A stretch of DNA of 64,000 bases. Source: Halanaerobium praevalens DSM 2228 (GTDB lineage Bacteria; Bacillota; Halanaerobiia; Halanaerobiales; Halanaerobiaceae). Location of the stretch: NCBI RefSeq assembly GCF_000165465.1, contig NC_017455.1:434001-498000 (forward strand), read 5' to 3'. Both the position numbers and the translations under genes were made by a program. Position 1 is the stretch's first letter; each line of letters starts with the position of its first letter. Of the stretch, positions 11,515 through 21,480 are shown in pieces. The notes below the pieces were generated by a model that was not told where the DNA came from, did no database searches, and saw only the letters and a list, made by a program, of their open reading frames with translations.

Positions 11515-13833
11515 ATGATAAAAAATCATTTTAATAAAGAAATCAGGAAATTAATTTCAGCTTCAGAATGGTTAATAGTTAGAAAAGAATATAAACCAGA
11601 AGAAAATTTAGCTTATGAATCATTATTTGGTTTAGCAAATGGAAAAATGGGAAATCGAGCAGCTTTTGCTGAAGGTGGAAATAAAAAAACTTTGCCTGCT
11701 AATTATATTCATGGAGTTTTTGATAAATCAGAAGCTTTTATGAGAGAACTTGTTAATACTCCAAACTGGATAGATTTGAAAATGTATTTTTTAAGAGAAC
11801 CATTTGGGATTGGAGATAAGAAGGAATTAAATAATTTTATATCTGTTTTGGATTTAAAAAAAGGAATTCTTTTCCGAAGTTATATTATTACAACTGAATC
11901 TGGCAGAAAAACTAAAATTGAAAAGATTAAATTTTTAAGTAGGTCAAATAAATCTTTAGCAGCAATTAGAACATATATTACTCCTTTAAATTATGGTGGC
12001 CTATTTGAATTTGAAAATAGGATTGATGCAACAATAACTAATTTTGCTGATTTTCCTAGATTTAAGGTTAAGCACTTAAATACTTTGGAGTTAAATAATT
12101 TGCAGGGAAAAGGAGCTTTTGTTAAAAGTCAAACAAGAGATTTTGGTTTAGAAATTGGAACGGCTGTAAGTGTAGATGTTAAAAAAAATACTGGGGAAGA
12201 TTGTTTGAAGTCAAAACACTTTAGGACTTTTGGAGAAATAGCTTGTGAATTTTTTGATCTTGAAATTGCTGAAAATGAAACTGTTATGATTGATAAGTTA
12301 GCAGCAATTACAACTGAAAGAGAGACAAGTAATGTTTATCAATCTTGTTTAGAAAAGATCAATAAATTTAAAAAAGTAGGATTTAAAGAAGAATTGAATT
12401 CTCATATTAAAGAATATAATCAATTATGGGAAAAAGCTGATTTAGTTATTGAGGGAGATTCTAAAATGCAGCAAGCATTACGTTATAATATTTTTCAATT
12501 AATGAGTACACCAAGTCCAGAAGATAATCAGACTAATATTGGGGCTAAGTTATTACATGGTGAAGAATATGGTGGACATGCTTTTTGGGATACAGAATTA
12601 TTTGTGTTACCTTTTTTTAATTGGGTTTTTCCAAATATTGCTCAAAATCTAGTTGAGTACAGATATAATCTTTTAGAAAAGGCTAAAGAAAATGCAGAGA
12701 TTAATGGTTATCAAGGAGCAAAATATCCTTGGGAATCTGCTGATACAGGTGAAGAAGAATGTCCTGCTTGGACAATTGAACCAGATGGCACCTGTTATCG
12801 CTGTTATGTTGCTGATTATGAACATCATGTAACAGCAGCTGTAACAATGGGAATGGTCAATTATGTAAAAACTACGGATGATCAAGAATTCATGAAAAAT
12901 AAAGGGATTTATATTTTAGTTGAAACAGCTAAGTTTTGGTTGAGTCGGTTAACTTTTAACGAAGAAAAAGATTTTTATGAAATTTTAAAGGTCACTGGCC
13001 CAGATGAATGGCATGAACCTGTAGATAATAATGCTTATACAAACCACTTAGCTAAATGGAATATTGATTATGCTTTAGAAAAATTAAGAAAATATAAGAA
13101 AGAAAATGAAGATTTTTATCAAAAAATAATAAAAAATTGTGAACTTGAACTTGGTTTTGAGCAAAAGTGGCAGAAGATTAGTCAAAAAATTTATACTGTA
13201 GCTGAGCAAGGACTAATTGAACAATTTGAAGGTTATTTTAATTTGGAAGATGTTTTAATTAAAAAATGGGATGAGAATAAAATGCCTTTAATGCCCAAAG
13301 AATTAAAAGGAAAACCTAAAAATGAGATTTCAATTTTAAAGCAAGCAGATGTTATAATGTTGATGTTTTTATTAGAAAATAAATTTGATTTAGAAACTCA
13401 GCGACTTAATTTTGATTATTATGAAAAAAGAACTTTGCATCGATCATCTTTAAGTCCAAGTATTCACTGTTTAATGGGCTTAAGAGTAGGTGATACAAAA
13501 AGAGCTTATGATTATTTAGAAAGATCAGCTTATGTTGATTTAGATAATAATCAAGGCAATACCCGTGAAGGAATTCATGCCGCTTCTGCAGGAGGGAGTT
13601 GGCAGGCAGTTGTTTTTGGTTATTGTGGAATGAAAATTGCCAAAGATGGGATGCTTAGTTTTGAACCTAATTTACCCACAAATTGGAGTAAAGTTAAGTA
13701 TTCAATTACTTGGAAAGGACAATTAATTGATGTTTTAATAAAAAAAGATAAAATAGATTTAAGTTATAGAAAAAGAGTTCCGACTAAAAAAATAAAATAT
13801 AAATTTAAAGATGAAATAAAATTTGTTAATTGA
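11515..13833 (+). CDS. Glycoside hydrolase family 65 phosphorylase
   Basis: 772 residues, cytoplasmic. The N-terminal beta-sandwich (1-280), the helical (alpha/alpha)6 barrel and the C-terminal beta-sheet cap fit GH65 inverting disaccharide phosphorylases (maltose, trehalose, kojibiose, nigerose). The general acid is E498 in VTGPDEWHEPVDNNAY. HGEEYGGHAFWDTELF, KQADVIMLMFL and HRSSLSPSIH are conserved phosphate/substrate loops. The product would be beta-glucose 1-phosphate. The Trp after GPDE and Pro in HEPVDNN differ from the forms I recall for maltose phosphorylases, so I do not assign a substrate. No beta-phosphoglucomutase gene, its usual neighbour, is in the cluster. Confidence 0.88.
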   Translation: MIKNHFNKEIRKLISASEWLIVRKEYKPEENLAYESLFGLANGKMGNRAAFAEGGNKKTLPANYIHGVFDKSEAFMRELVNTPNWIDLKMYFLREPFGIGDKKELNNFISVLDLKKGILFRSYIITTESGRKTKIEKIKFLSRSNKSLAAIRTYITPLNYGGLFEFENRIDATITNFADFPRFKVKHLNTLELNNLQGKGAFVKSQTRDFGLEIGTAVSVDVKKNTGEDCLKSKHFRTFGEIACEFFDLEIAENETVMIDKLAAITTERETSNVYQSCLEKINKFKKVGFKEELNSHIKEYNQLWEKADLVIEGDSKMQQALRYNIFQLMSTPSPEDNQTNIGAKLLHGEEYGGHAFWDTELFVLPFFNWVFPNIAQNLVEYRYNLLEKAKENAEINGYQGAKYPWESADTGEEECPAWTIEPDGTCYRCYVADYEHHVTAAVTMGMVNYVKTTDDQEFMKNKGIYILVETAKFWLSRLTFNEEKDFYEILKVTGPDEWHEPVDNNAYTNHLAKWNIDYALEKLRKYKKENEDFYQKIIKNCELELGFEQKWQKISQKIYTVAEQGLIEQFEGYFNLEDVLIKKWDENKMPLMPKELKGKPKNEISILKQADVIMLMFLLENKFDLETQRLNFDYYEKRTLHRSSLSPSIHCLMGLRVGDTKRAYDYLERSAYVDLDNNQGNTREGIHAASAGGSWQAVVFGYCGMKIAKDGMLSFEPNLPTNWSKVKYSITWKGQLIDVLIKKDKIDLSYRKRVPTKKIKYKFKDEIKFVN

Positions 13834-13917
13834 TAAAAAAAGTATTTTATGATATTTTTTAACTATCAAGGATTTGTTCAATTTTAAAATTTTGTTTATT
13901 AGGAAAGGCGTGGTTAG

Positions 13918-14925
13918 ATGGCTACAATAGCTGATATAGCAAAAAAAGCTAATGTTTCTAATTCAACTGTTTCTCGGGTTTTGAATGGTGATACTAATAT
14001 TTCTGTTAAAGATGAAACTAGAAAAAAGATTTATGAAGCTGTAGAAGAGCTTGAATATGTTCCTCTAATTGAAAAATATAAAAACAGAAAAAGTCCTGCT
14101 AAAAAACTAAATTTTTTAACTATAACAGCTTTTAGTCAAGAAACAGAAATCGAGGATCCTTATTATTTATCAATTTTTTATGGAATTGAATTAGAATCAA
14201 AAGATAAAAAAATTAATATTCAAAAAATATATAAAAATGAAGATGACTTAAAATTTGATTCCAAATTAAATATTGATGGAATTATTGCTATTGGTAGTTT
14301 TAATGATCAAGAAATAGATTATCTGCAAAAAATATCAAAACATATTGTTTTTGTAGATCGTCAAGTTAATAAGAATGGATTTGATTCAATAGTAGTTAAT
14401 TTAAAAAAAGTAATAAATAATATTCTGGATTATTTATTGGATAAAGGATTTAGGAAAATTGGTTTTATAGGTGGTAGAGATCAAAATATTGCTGATCGAC
14501 CAGAGCAGCGAGAAAGAGCTTTTATTGATTATTTAAAAAGACGTGACTTATATGACAAGAAGCATTTAATTTTAGGTGAGTTTTCAATTTCATCTGGTTA
14601 TAATATTGCTAAAAAAGAAATTAAAATTAATAACTTGCCAGAAGCTTATGTAGTTGCAAATGATTCAATGGCAATTGGAGTTTTAAGGGCTTTGCATGAA
14701 AAAGGAATAAAAGTACCACAAGATGTTTCAATTATAAGTATCAATGATATTCCAACTGCAAAATTTAGTATTCCTGCATTATCTACTGTAAAGATTCAAA
14801 CTGAGTTTATGGGAATTATGGCTGTCCGAACTTTAGCAGAAAGAATAGAAAATGATAGGCAATTACCAATAACTGTTAGTATTCCAACAGAAATGATTAT
14901 TAGAAATAGTGTAAAACTCAATTAA
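13918..14925 (+). CDS. LacI family transcription repressor
   Basis: 335 residues. The N-terminal helix-turn-helix ATIADIAKKANVSNSTVSRV and hinge are followed by a periplasmic-binding-protein-like sensor domain ending in the usual STVKIQTEFMGIMAVRTLAE. AGGAAAGGCG gives a ribosome site. As the last gene before a terminator, it most likely regulates the ABC-GH2-GH65 operon in response to the imported sugar or a product. No LacI-type palindrome with a central CG was found at the operon promoter. Confidence 0.9.
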   Translation: MATIADIAKKANVSNSTVSRVLNGDTNISVKDETRKKIYEAVEELEYVPLIEKYKNRKSPAKKLNFLTITAFSQETEIEDPYYLSIFYGIELESKDKKINIQKIYKNEDDLKFDSKLNIDGIIAIGSFNDQEIDYLQKISKHIVFVDRQVNKNGFDSIVVNLKKVINNILDYLLDKGFRKIGFIGGRDQNIADRPEQRERAFIDYLKRRDLYDKKHLILGEFSISSGYNIAKKEIKINNLPEAYVVANDSMAIGVLRALHEKGIKVPQDVSIISINDIPTAKFSIPALSTVKIQTEFMGIMAVRTLAERIENDRQLPITVSIPTEMIIRNSVKLN

Positions 14926-14950
14926 AATAATTTATATTTGGATTTGCCAA

Positions 14951-14978
14951 TAACAGTCTCCTTTTAGGAGGCTGTTTT
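14951..14978 (+). terminator. Rho-independent terminator after the LacI gene
   Basis: AACAGTCTCCT pairs with AGGAGGCTGTT (one G-U), then T5. Confidence 0.88.
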
Positions 14979-14987
14979 TAATATTAC

Positions 14988-15016
14988 TTGTTTTTAACTA
15001 ATTACTTTGATAGAAT
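14988..15016 (+). promoter_or_regulatory. Candidate promoter for the secreted YbaY/MliC-like gene
   Basis: TTGTTT (14988-14993), 17 bp, then TAGAAT (15011-15016), 65 bp before the start codon and directly after a terminator. Confidence 0.45.
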
Positions 15017-15081
15017 TTAAGTGGTTGAAATACAATTTTTAATCTTTTAAAAAACTTAGAAATAAAGAGAGGACGATTAAA

Positions 15082-16032
15082 ATGAATACACTCAAAATAA
15101 CAGAAGTTAATTGGAAAAAGCTTTTATTGAGCCTAATAATTACTTTGTTTTTATTTTCTTTTATTAATTTGCAGGCAGCTGCAGCTGATTTAAATGTTTC
15201 TTTAACTTATAGAGAAATGATTGCTTTAGGACCTGCAGCAGAGGCAAAAATAATGCTAGTTGATTCAAGTAAATCAAAAAGAGAATTGATAGTGCAGGAA
15301 TTAAATAAAAAATTAAAAGGGGTTCCAGTTAATTTTAATTTAGATTTGGCTGAAAGTGAGATAGATTTAAATACAAATTATCAATTAATTGGTTTAATTA
15401 AAGCGGGGAGAGAAATGTTTTGGCTTGAAACTAAAAATTTTAATGGAGCTGAATTGTTAAAACAACAAAAAATTGAGCTGATTACTAAAAGAACTCCTGC
15501 TAGATGGCTTACTTTTAAGGGTGAAAAAGATTTACAAGTAAGATTCTTAAACAGTTTAGCCCAAGTTATAATTGATGATCAAGAATATTTATTACCACAA
15601 CAGAGAACAGCATCTGGAGCTAAATTTGCTAATTCTAAATTGAGTATTTGGAATAAAGGTAGAGAACTTTTGGTAGAAAAAAATGAGCAAAGTTATCAAA
15701 GCAGTTTAGTTGATTTAGCTGATTTTAAAGCAAAGAGTACAGTAATTAAAGCTAAAGGTCAAGAACCATATTGGGAACTGAAAATTAATCAAAATAGTTT
15801 GGAATTAAAATATGATTATTTAGCAAATAAAATTATAATTCCTCAAAGCAATTTTAAGATAGTGGAGAAAGCTGATTCTTTAGTTTATCAAATAAATACA
15901 AGCTTTTTGGATTTTGAAGTTAATATTTTAGAGAATATCCATAATGATCTTATGAATACAAAAGTTTATCCTTTAACTGCTTTTATTAAAATTAATGGTC
16001 AAAAATATATTGGTGGAGCAGATTTGGAGTAA
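15082..16032 (+). CDS. Secreted three-domain protein: YbaY/YscW-like, MliC-like, EPYW-type C-terminal domain
   Basis: 316 residues, with a signal peptide to about residue 34 (ends QAAAA; no lipobox cysteine). Residues ~36-125 (VSLTYREMIALGPAAEAKIML) resemble the YbaY/YscW chaperone-like beta domain. Residues ~150-215 (RTASGAKFANSKLSIWNKG) match the lysozyme-inhibitor family MliC/PliC, whose signature SG...KG lies in the lysozyme-binding loop. The rest starts GQEPYWELKI, like the EPFW domain of COG3650 membrane proteins. Likely periplasmic; protection against lysozyme-like attack is inferred. The cysteine pair common in MliC is absent. RBS AGAGAGGA. Confidence 0.65.
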   Translation: MNTLKITEVNWKKLLLSLIITLFLFSFINLQAAAADLNVSLTYREMIALGPAAEAKIMLVDSSKSKRELIVQELNKKLKGVPVNFNLDLAESEIDLNTNYQLIGLIKAGREMFWLETKNFNGAELLKQQKIELITKRTPARWLTFKGEKDLQVRFLNSLAQVIIDDQEYLLPQQRTASGAKFANSKLSIWNKGRELLVEKNEQSYQSSLVDLADFKAKSTVIKAKGQEPYWELKINQNSLELKYDYLANKIIIPQSNFKIVEKADSLVYQINTSFLDFEVNILENIHNDLMNTKVYPLTAFIKINGQKYIGGADLE

Positions 16033-16095
16033 CTAGGATTATAATTTAAGTATTTTAAATTTAAAGGAAATTTTAATTTTTAAGGAGGGTCAAGT

Positions 16096-16977
16096 TTGGA
16101 TCATTTAGACAAATTAGAAAGTAGAAGTATCCATATTTTACGAGAGGCATATAGTGAATTTAATAATATTTGTATGTTGTGGTCAGTTGGTAAAGATTCA
16201 ACGGTAATGCTCTGGTTAGCTAGAAAGGCATTTTTTGGACATGTTCCCATCCCACTGGTACATATTGACACTAGCTATATGATTCCAGAGATGATTAAAC
16301 ATCGAGATAAGCTGGCAAAAGAGTGGAGATTAGATATGATTTATGGTCAAGATGAAGAAACTTTGGCAGCAGGAGAAACTTTTCCTGAAGGTAAATTAAG
16401 CCATTTAGAATGTTGTGGTCGTTTAAAAACTGCGGCATTGAAGAATACTCTAAATGGTAATTGGCATCGTTATAGATATAATCATAATAAAGATCAATAT
16501 GAATTAGATAGTAATCGTGAGCCATATACAGGTGTAATTGTTGGTGCTAGAGCTGATGAAGAGGGTTCACGCTCAAAAGAAAGATATTTTTCTCCTAGAG
16601 ATCGAAATAATGACTGGGATATTGGAGATCAGCCACCTGAATTTTGGGATCAATATAAAACTGATTTTGCTCCAGGGACTCATGTGAGAATTCATCCACT
16701 TTTAGATTGGACTGAACTTGATGTCTGGGAATATATTCAGCGAGAAAAAATACCAATGGTTTCTTTATATTTTGATCAAGGTCAAGGTAAACGTTATCGT
16801 TCTTTAGGTTGTGCACCTTGTACTGAACCTGTTGAGTCTACAGCATCTACAGTCGATGAAGTAGTTGCAGAACTCAAAACAGGTAAATTTGCTAATATAG
16901 CTGAAAGAGACGGAAGAGCTCAAGATAAAGAAGATGGTGGCGGTTTAGAAGAATTACGTAAAGATGGGTATATGTAG
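16096..16977 (+). CDS. cysD: Sulfate adenylyltransferase subunit 2 (CysD)
   Basis: 293 residues. The PP-loop ATP-pyrophosphatase motif is SVGKDSTVM (residues ~31-39). It is followed by [26 protein letters not shown] and [15 protein letters not shown], all typical of CysD. With CysN it makes adenosine 5'-phosphosulfate (APS) from ATP and sulfate in the cytoplasm. The start is TTG 16096, supported by AAGGAGGG 6-7 bases upstream. cysN starts 6 bases after the stop, so the two are coupled. Confidence 0.95.
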   Translation: MDHLDKLESRSIHILREAYSEFNNICMLWSVGKDSTVMLWLARKAFFGHVPIPLVHIDTSYMIPEMIKHRDKLAKEWRLDMIYGQDEETLAAGETFPEGKLSHLECCGRLKTAALKNTLNGNWHRYRYNHNKDQYELDSNREPYTGVIVGARADEEGSRSKERYFSPRDRNNDWDIGDQPPEFWDQYKTDFAPGTHVRIHPLLDWTELDVWEYIQREKIPMVSLYFDQGQGKRYRSLGCAPCTEPVESTASTVDEVVAELKTGKFANIAERDGRAQDKEDGGGLEELRKDGYM

Positions 16978-16983
16978 GGGGTA

Positions 16984-18798
16984 ATGATGAATAATACAAT
17001 CGGAGAACAGGATTTAAATTTAGTAATTGCAGGTCATGTTGATCATGGTAAAAGTACAATAATTGGAAGAATGTTAGCAGATACTGATTCTTTACCTGAA
17101 GGTAAATTAGAAAAGGTTAAAGAAACCTGTCGTAAAAACTCTAAGCCTTTTGAATATGCTTTTTTACTTGATGCTTTAAAAGATGAACAAGCTCAAGGTA
17201 TTACAATTGATTCAGCTCGTGTTTTTTTTCAAACTGATTTTAGACAATATATAATTTTAGATGCACCTGGTCATATTGAATTTTTAAAAAATATGGTGAC
17301 TGGTGCAGCTAGAGCAGAAGCAGCTTTATTAGTTATTGATGCTGCTGAGGGAGTAAAAGAAAATTCTCGCCGCCATGGTTATATGCTTTCAATGCTGGGA
17401 ATTAAACAAATTGCAGTTGTAGTGAACAAGATGGACCTAGTTGATTATGATCAAGCCACATATCAAAAAATTATAGCAGAATATACTGATTTTTTAACTG
17501 AGATTGGATTAGAGGCAGAAGCATTTATTCCAGTAAGTGGAATGCTTGGTGACAATATAGCTCAGAATTCTAAAAATATGGATTGGTATCAGGGCCAAAC
17601 TGTTTTAGAACAATTAGATAGTTTTAAAAATCAAGCTTTGCCTCATAATAAGCCTTTTAGAATGCCTGTTCAGGACGTCTATAAATTTACTAAAGGCGGA
17701 GATGATCGCCGCATAGTAGCTGGTACTGTTGCAGCTGGAGAATTAAATGTTGGTGATGAAGTAGTGTTCTATCCTTCTGGTAAAAAAAGTAAAGTCAAAA
17801 CTATAGAAGGTTTTAAAGAAGCAAAGCAGCATAAGGTTAAGGTTGCTAAAGCAACAGGTTTTACTCTTGATGAGCAAATATATATTACAAGAGGAGAATT
17901 AGCTGCTAGGGCTGATGAAGCTGAACCTCAAGTTTCGGCAAGAATTAAAGCCAATCTTTTTTGGTTAGCAACTCAAGATTTGGTTAAGGATAAGGTTTAT
18001 CATTTAAAATTGGGAACAGCTAAAGTTAAGGCTCGATTAGAAAAAATTAATCGGGTTATTGACGCTTCTAATTTAAATCAAGACCAAAGCAAAGAAAAAA
18101 TTGAACGTCATGATGTAGCTGAAGTAATTTTTAAATTAGATAAAGCAATGGCTTTTGATTTAGCAGGTGAAATTGAAGAAAGCAGTCGCTTTGTAATTGT
18201 TGATGATTTTGAAATTACAGGTGGAGGTATTATATCAGAGGCATTAGAAGATGAACAAAGCTGGATTAGAGAAAAAGTTATGCGTCGTAATTATAAATGG
18301 GAACAGAGCTTGATTAGTAGAGAAGAAAGAGCTGAAAAATATAATCAAAAATCAACTCTAATTTTAATTACAGGTGAAGAAGATGTTGGTAAAAAACCAA
18401 CAGCTAAAGCTTTAGAAAAAAGATTATTTAATGATGGTAAAGTTGTTTATTTTCTGGGGATTGGTAATCTACTTTATGGTGTTGATGCTGATATTAAAAA
18501 TGGTGATAATGAAAAGAAAAAAGAAGAGCATTTGCGTCGTTTAGCTGAAGTGTCTCACTTAATGTTAGATGCAGGCGCGATTTTAATAGTAACTGCTGTA
18601 GAGCTAAGTCAAGCTGATTTAGAATTAATTAAAACTACTGTTAATCCTCGTCAAATTGAAACTATTTGGTTAGGTGATAAAGTTACTACAGATTTAGAAT
18701 TTGATCTTCAAATTCCTGAATCAAAATCAGAGTCTAAAGTTTCTGCTCAGATTAAAGGCTTACTTCAGGATCGGGGTATTATTTTTAGACCATGGTAG
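16984..18798 (+). CDS. cysN: Sulfate adenylyltransferase subunit 1 (CysN) fused to a degenerate APS-kinase domain
   Basis: 604 residues. The GTPase part has G1 GHVDHGKST, switch-2 DAPGH and NKMD, then two EF-Tu-like barrels to about residue 440. It powers APS synthesis with CysD by GTP hydrolysis. Residues ~455-604 align in layout with APS kinase, but the P-loop reads [10 protein letters not shown] in place of GLSGSGKST (Ser/Thr lost), and the DGDN motif reads GIGN, so the domain is probably inactive. A separate intact cysC overlaps the 3' end. ATG 16987 is an equally good start by ribosome-site spacing. Confidence 0.93.
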   Translation: MMNNTIGEQDLNLVIAGHVDHGKSTIIGRMLADTDSLPEGKLEKVKETCRKNSKPFEYAFLLDALKDEQAQGITIDSARVFFQTDFRQYIILDAPGHIEFLKNMVTGAARAEAALLVIDAAEGVKENSRRHGYMLSMLGIKQIAVVVNKMDLVDYDQATYQKIIAEYTDFLTEIGLEAEAFIPVSGMLGDNIAQNSKNMDWYQGQTVLEQLDSFKNQALPHNKPFRMPVQDVYKFTKGGDDRRIVAGTVAAGELNVGDEVVFYPSGKKSKVKTIEGFKEAKQHKVKVAKATGFTLDEQIYITRGELAARADEAEPQVSARIKANLFWLATQDLVKDKVYHLKLGTAKVKARLEKINRVIDASNLNQDQSKEKIERHDVAEVIFKLDKAMAFDLAGEIEESSRFVIVDDFEITGGGIISEALEDEQSWIREKVMRRNYKWEQSLISREERAEKYNQKSTLILITGEEDVGKKPTAKALEKRLFNDGKVVYFLGIGNLLYGVDADIKNGDNEKKKEEHLRRLAEVSHLMLDAGAILIVTAVELSQADLELIKTTVNPRQIETIWLGDKVTTDLEFDLQIPESKSESKVSAQIKGLLQDRGIIFRPW

Positions 18799-19367
18799 AA
18801 AATATAAAATGGCATTCAGGTGAGATTAATAAGGTTGCTCGAGAACAACTTTTGGGCCAGCAAGGAATAGTACTTTGGTTTACTGGACTATCTGGATCTG
18901 GTAAATCAACAATTGCAGTCGAAGTTGAAAAAAGACTTTATCGAAAAGGAAAAGCTGTTTATCGACTTGATGGTGATAATTTACGTTTTGGTTTAAATAA
19001 GGATCTAGGATTTACAGCGCCTGACCGGGTTGAAAATATTAGGAGAATTGGAGAAGTAGCGGCTTTATTTGCTGATGCAGGTTTAATTACTTTAGCTTCT
19101 TTTATTTCTCCTTATCAAGCTGGTAGAGAAGCAGCCAAAAAAGCTGTTGGCAGCGATAATTTCAAAGAAATTTATATTAAGGCGGATCTTAAAACCTGTG
19201 CTCAGCGAGATCCGAAAGGCCTTTATCAAAAAGCTAAAAAAGGTGAAATTAAAAATTTTACTGGTCTTTCTGCTCCCTATGAAGAACCTGAAAATCCAGA
19301 TCTGATAGTTGATACTCAAAAATTGAGTCTGGAAGATTCAGTTGATTTAGTACTTGATTTAATTTGA
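18792..19367 (+). CDS. cysC: Adenylyl-sulfate kinase (CysC)
   Basis: 191 residues, normal size. P-loop [26 protein letters not shown] (APS-binding), [12 protein letters not shown] and [13 protein letters not shown] are all intact, so this is a working APS kinase that phosphorylates APS to PAPS. The ATG overlaps the cysN stop by 7 bases. It probably supplies the activity that the fused CysN domain has lost. The operon ends at the terminator at 19414. No PAPS reductase, APS reductase or sulfotransferase is seen in the window. Confidence 0.96.
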   Translation: MVENIKWHSGEINKVAREQLLGQQGIVLWFTGLSGSGKSTIAVEVEKRLYRKGKAVYRLDGDNLRFGLNKDLGFTAPDRVENIRRIGEVAALFADAGLITLASFISPYQAGREAAKKAVGSDNFKEIYIKADLKTCAQRDPKGLYQKAKKGEIKNFTGLSAPYEEPENPDLIVDTQKLSLEDSVDLVLDLI

Positions 19368-19413
19368 TAACTTAAAAATTTAAATTTAGCTTAAAACTTA
19401 AGTTAAAAGCTTT

Positions 19414-19456
19414 AATAGCCTCTCTTGTTATTAAAATTAAGAGAGGCTATTTTTTT
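19414..19456 (+). terminator. Rho-independent terminator after cysC
   Basis: Perfect 13-bp stem AATAGCCTCTCTT / AAGAGAGGCTATT with a 12-nt loop and T tail. Confidence 0.93.
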
Positions 19457-19463
19457 AGACAAC

Positions 19464-19478
19464 GTAAGTTAAACTTAC
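19464..19478. promoter_or_regulatory. Palindrome upstream of the SLC13 transporter, possible operator
   Basis: GTAAGTT-A-AACTTAC, a perfect 7-1-7 inverted repeat, 30 bp before the transporter start and just after the cysC terminator. A TACAAT box overlaps its right end. The regulator is unknown. Confidence 0.35.
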
Positions 19479-19507
19479 AATTATTCTGTTAAGGAAGGAA
19501 GGTTTTT

Positions 19508-20899
19508 ATGTCAAAATATTTTAAGGAAGCAAGTAAATATTTTGGAATCATATTTTTTGTTATTCTCCTTGTAATTCCTACTATGGGAGGTTTAAATCCT
19601 GCTGGTCAGAGAGCACTAGCAGTTTTTATTTTAGTTTTAAGTTTTTGGGTAACTCATGTGCTTCCTTTATCAGTGACTTCACTTTTGGGGATTGCTCTGC
19701 TTCCATTATTAGATATTATGAGCATTGAATATACATTTTCACTTTTTGGTTCAAAAGCAATCTTTTTTATTTTAGGTGCTTTAATTTTAGCTTCAGGTCT
19801 TTACCAAACAGGTCTCGGCTCAAGATTGGCTTTTAAGATAATCTCTTTTAGTGGTAGTAGTCCTTTAAAACTTCTTTATGGAATTTTATTTACAGCTGCT
19901 TTTTTATCATTAATTATGCCAGAACATGCAGTTGCAGCTTTACTTTTCCCAATTGTATTAGAGATTGCTGTTAGTCTTGATTTAAAACCATTAGAGAGCA
20001 ATTATGGTAAATTACTTTTTCTAACCATGGCCTGGGGAACTGTTATTGGTGGAATTACAACTTATCTTGGTGGTGCTCGTAATTTATTAGCGGTTGGACT
20101 TTTAGAAAAACATTATGGAATTTCAATAGGTTTCTTTGAATGGATTAAATATAGTTGGCCTCTTCCTTTTTTACTTTTAATAGTTTTTGCAGTAATTATA
20201 GCTAAATTTACAGTAATTGATATTGATGATACTTCAAGGTCATTAAAAAAATTAAAAGCTAAATCTGAAGCTAAAGGATCTTTATCTGGGGCAGAGCAGA
20301 GATTAATTATTATTTTAGCAGCTGTTGTTTTTAGCTGGCTATTTTTATCAACCATAATTAATATTGCTGTCACTGCACTTTTAGGTGGTGTTTTAATTGT
20401 GGCCTTTAAAGTAGTTAGTTGGAAAGAAGTTGAAGAATATGTTAACTGGGGAGTAATTTTAATGTATGGTGGAGCTATTGTAGTAGCTTCTTCTTTAGTA
20501 GAAACTGGAGTTACTGATTGGATGGCTGCTCGTTTCTTTTCCCAAATTGAATTAGCTCCATTTTTATTTATCTTTTTACTTGCAGTCTTTACTTCAATTT
20601 TAACTGAAGGGGTGAGTAATATAGCTTCAGTAGCTGTAATTTTACCTTTAGCTTTTAGTGCAGCTGAAGCTTATAGTTTAAATCCAATTTTACTTACTTT
20701 ATCAGTTGCTTTATCAGGTGGTCTTGCTTTTTTATTACCAATGGGAACTCCCCCAAATGCTATTGCTTTTTCTTCTGGTTATTATGAAGTTAAAGATGCT
20801 TTAAAATGGGGTTTATTGTTGAAAGTTATTGGCTGGTTTATTTATATTTTAGTTGCTAGATTTTATTGGCCTTTAATTGGACTAGATATTTTTATTTAA
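19508..20899 (+). CDS. SLC13/DASS family sodium:anion symporter
   Basis: 463 residues with about 11-12 membrane helices. LPLSVTSLLGIALLPLLDIM and the C-terminal SNIASVAVILPLAF and LPMGTPPNAIAFSSGY are the two SNT-type ion/substrate motifs of the divalent-anion:Na+ symporters. Members carry sulfate, dicarboxylates or phosphate with Na+. The position right after cysDNC makes sulfate the best guess. It has an AAGGAAGG ribosome site. It forms a likely two-gene unit with the small protein at 20931. Confidence 0.88.
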   Translation: MSKYFKEASKYFGIIFFVILLVIPTMGGLNPAGQRALAVFILVLSFWVTHVLPLSVTSLLGIALLPLLDIMSIEYTFSLFGSKAIFFILGALILASGLYQTGLGSRLAFKIISFSGSSPLKLLYGILFTAAFLSLIMPEHAVAALLFPIVLEIAVSLDLKPLESNYGKLLFLTMAWGTVIGGITTYLGGARNLLAVGLLEKHYGISIGFFEWIKYSWPLPFLLLIVFAVIIAKFTVIDIDDTSRSLKKLKAKSEAKGSLSGAEQRLIIILAAVVFSWLFLSTIINIAVTALLGGVLIVAFKVVSWKEVEEYVNWGVILMYGGAIVVASSLVETGVTDWMAARFFSQIELAPFLFIFLLAVFTSILTEGVSNIASVAVILPLAFSAAEAYSLNPILLTLSVALSGGLAFLLPMGTPPNAIAFSSGYYEVKDALKWGLLLKVIGWFIYILVARFYWPLIGLDIFI

Positions 20900-20930
20900 A
20901 TAAAGCTTTGAATATGAGAGGGATAAATAA

Positions 20931-21404
20931 ATGGAAAAATATATGTTAATTTTATTTAGTTATTGTGGTTTAAGTGAAATCAATTCTTATTTAAAAGAAA
21001 AACTTAATCAGGGAGATCAGCTTTTAGTTAGAGCTGTTATGTTAGAAGGGGTTCCTAGACTTTTTGAACATTTAATTTCTGATGTAGGTTTTTTAGGTGA
21101 AAAAGTAGTTAGTGATGTAGAAGAATCAGTTGTGGATATTTATCAAGACAATGCTAAAGAATATTTAGCTGAATTAGAGGAGCTAGCAGCAGCTAAAGAT
21201 TTTAAAATAGATGAAAAATTAATTGAATATCAAGATTTGAGCAGTTTGAAAAAAGAAATGAAAAAATCTTCGCTGAATGGTATTTTCATTAATTTTTCTC
21301 ATAACGAATTTGTTTCTAATCAGGTTAAAGAAGGAGAAATTAAAGACTGGATTGAAAAAATAAAATTACCTAAAGCAATTTTCTATGATGGTAAAAATAA
21401 CTAA
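20931..21404 (+). CDS. Uncharacterised 157-residue protein, possibly UspA-like
   Basis: I do not recognise a family with certainty. The chain begins with a hydrophobic strand (YMLILFSYCG). It contains a long helix with DIYQDNAKEYLAELEELAAA and then alternating strands (NGIFINF, KAIFYDG), an alpha/beta pattern that could be a universal-stress-protein-like fold without its ATP-binding glycine loop. No signal peptide is seen. GAGAGGGA gives a ribosome site. It lies 31 bases after the SLC13 transporter and is ended by the shared terminator at 21412, so a regulatory link to anion uptake is possible. Confidence 0.5.
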   Translation: MEKYMLILFSYCGLSEINSYLKEKLNQGDQLLVRAVMLEGVPRLFEHLISDVGFLGEKVVSDVEESVVDIYQDNAKEYLAELEELAAAKDFKIDEKLIEYQDLSSLKKEMKKSSLNGIFINFSHNEFVSNQVKEGEIKDWIEKIKLPKAIFYDGKNN

Positions 21405-21411
21405 AAATTAA

Positions 21412-21456
21412 AAGTCCTGAAGCAAAACAATTTAACTTTTATTAGCTTCAGGACTT
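21412..21456. terminator. Bidirectional terminator between convergent genes
   Basis: AAGTCCTGAAGC pairs perfectly with GCTTCAGGACTT (12 bp). The minus-strand side has the better T tail, and both flanking genes converge on it. Confidence 0.85.
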
Positions 21457-21480
21457 AATTAAATTTAAAAGAAAATACAA

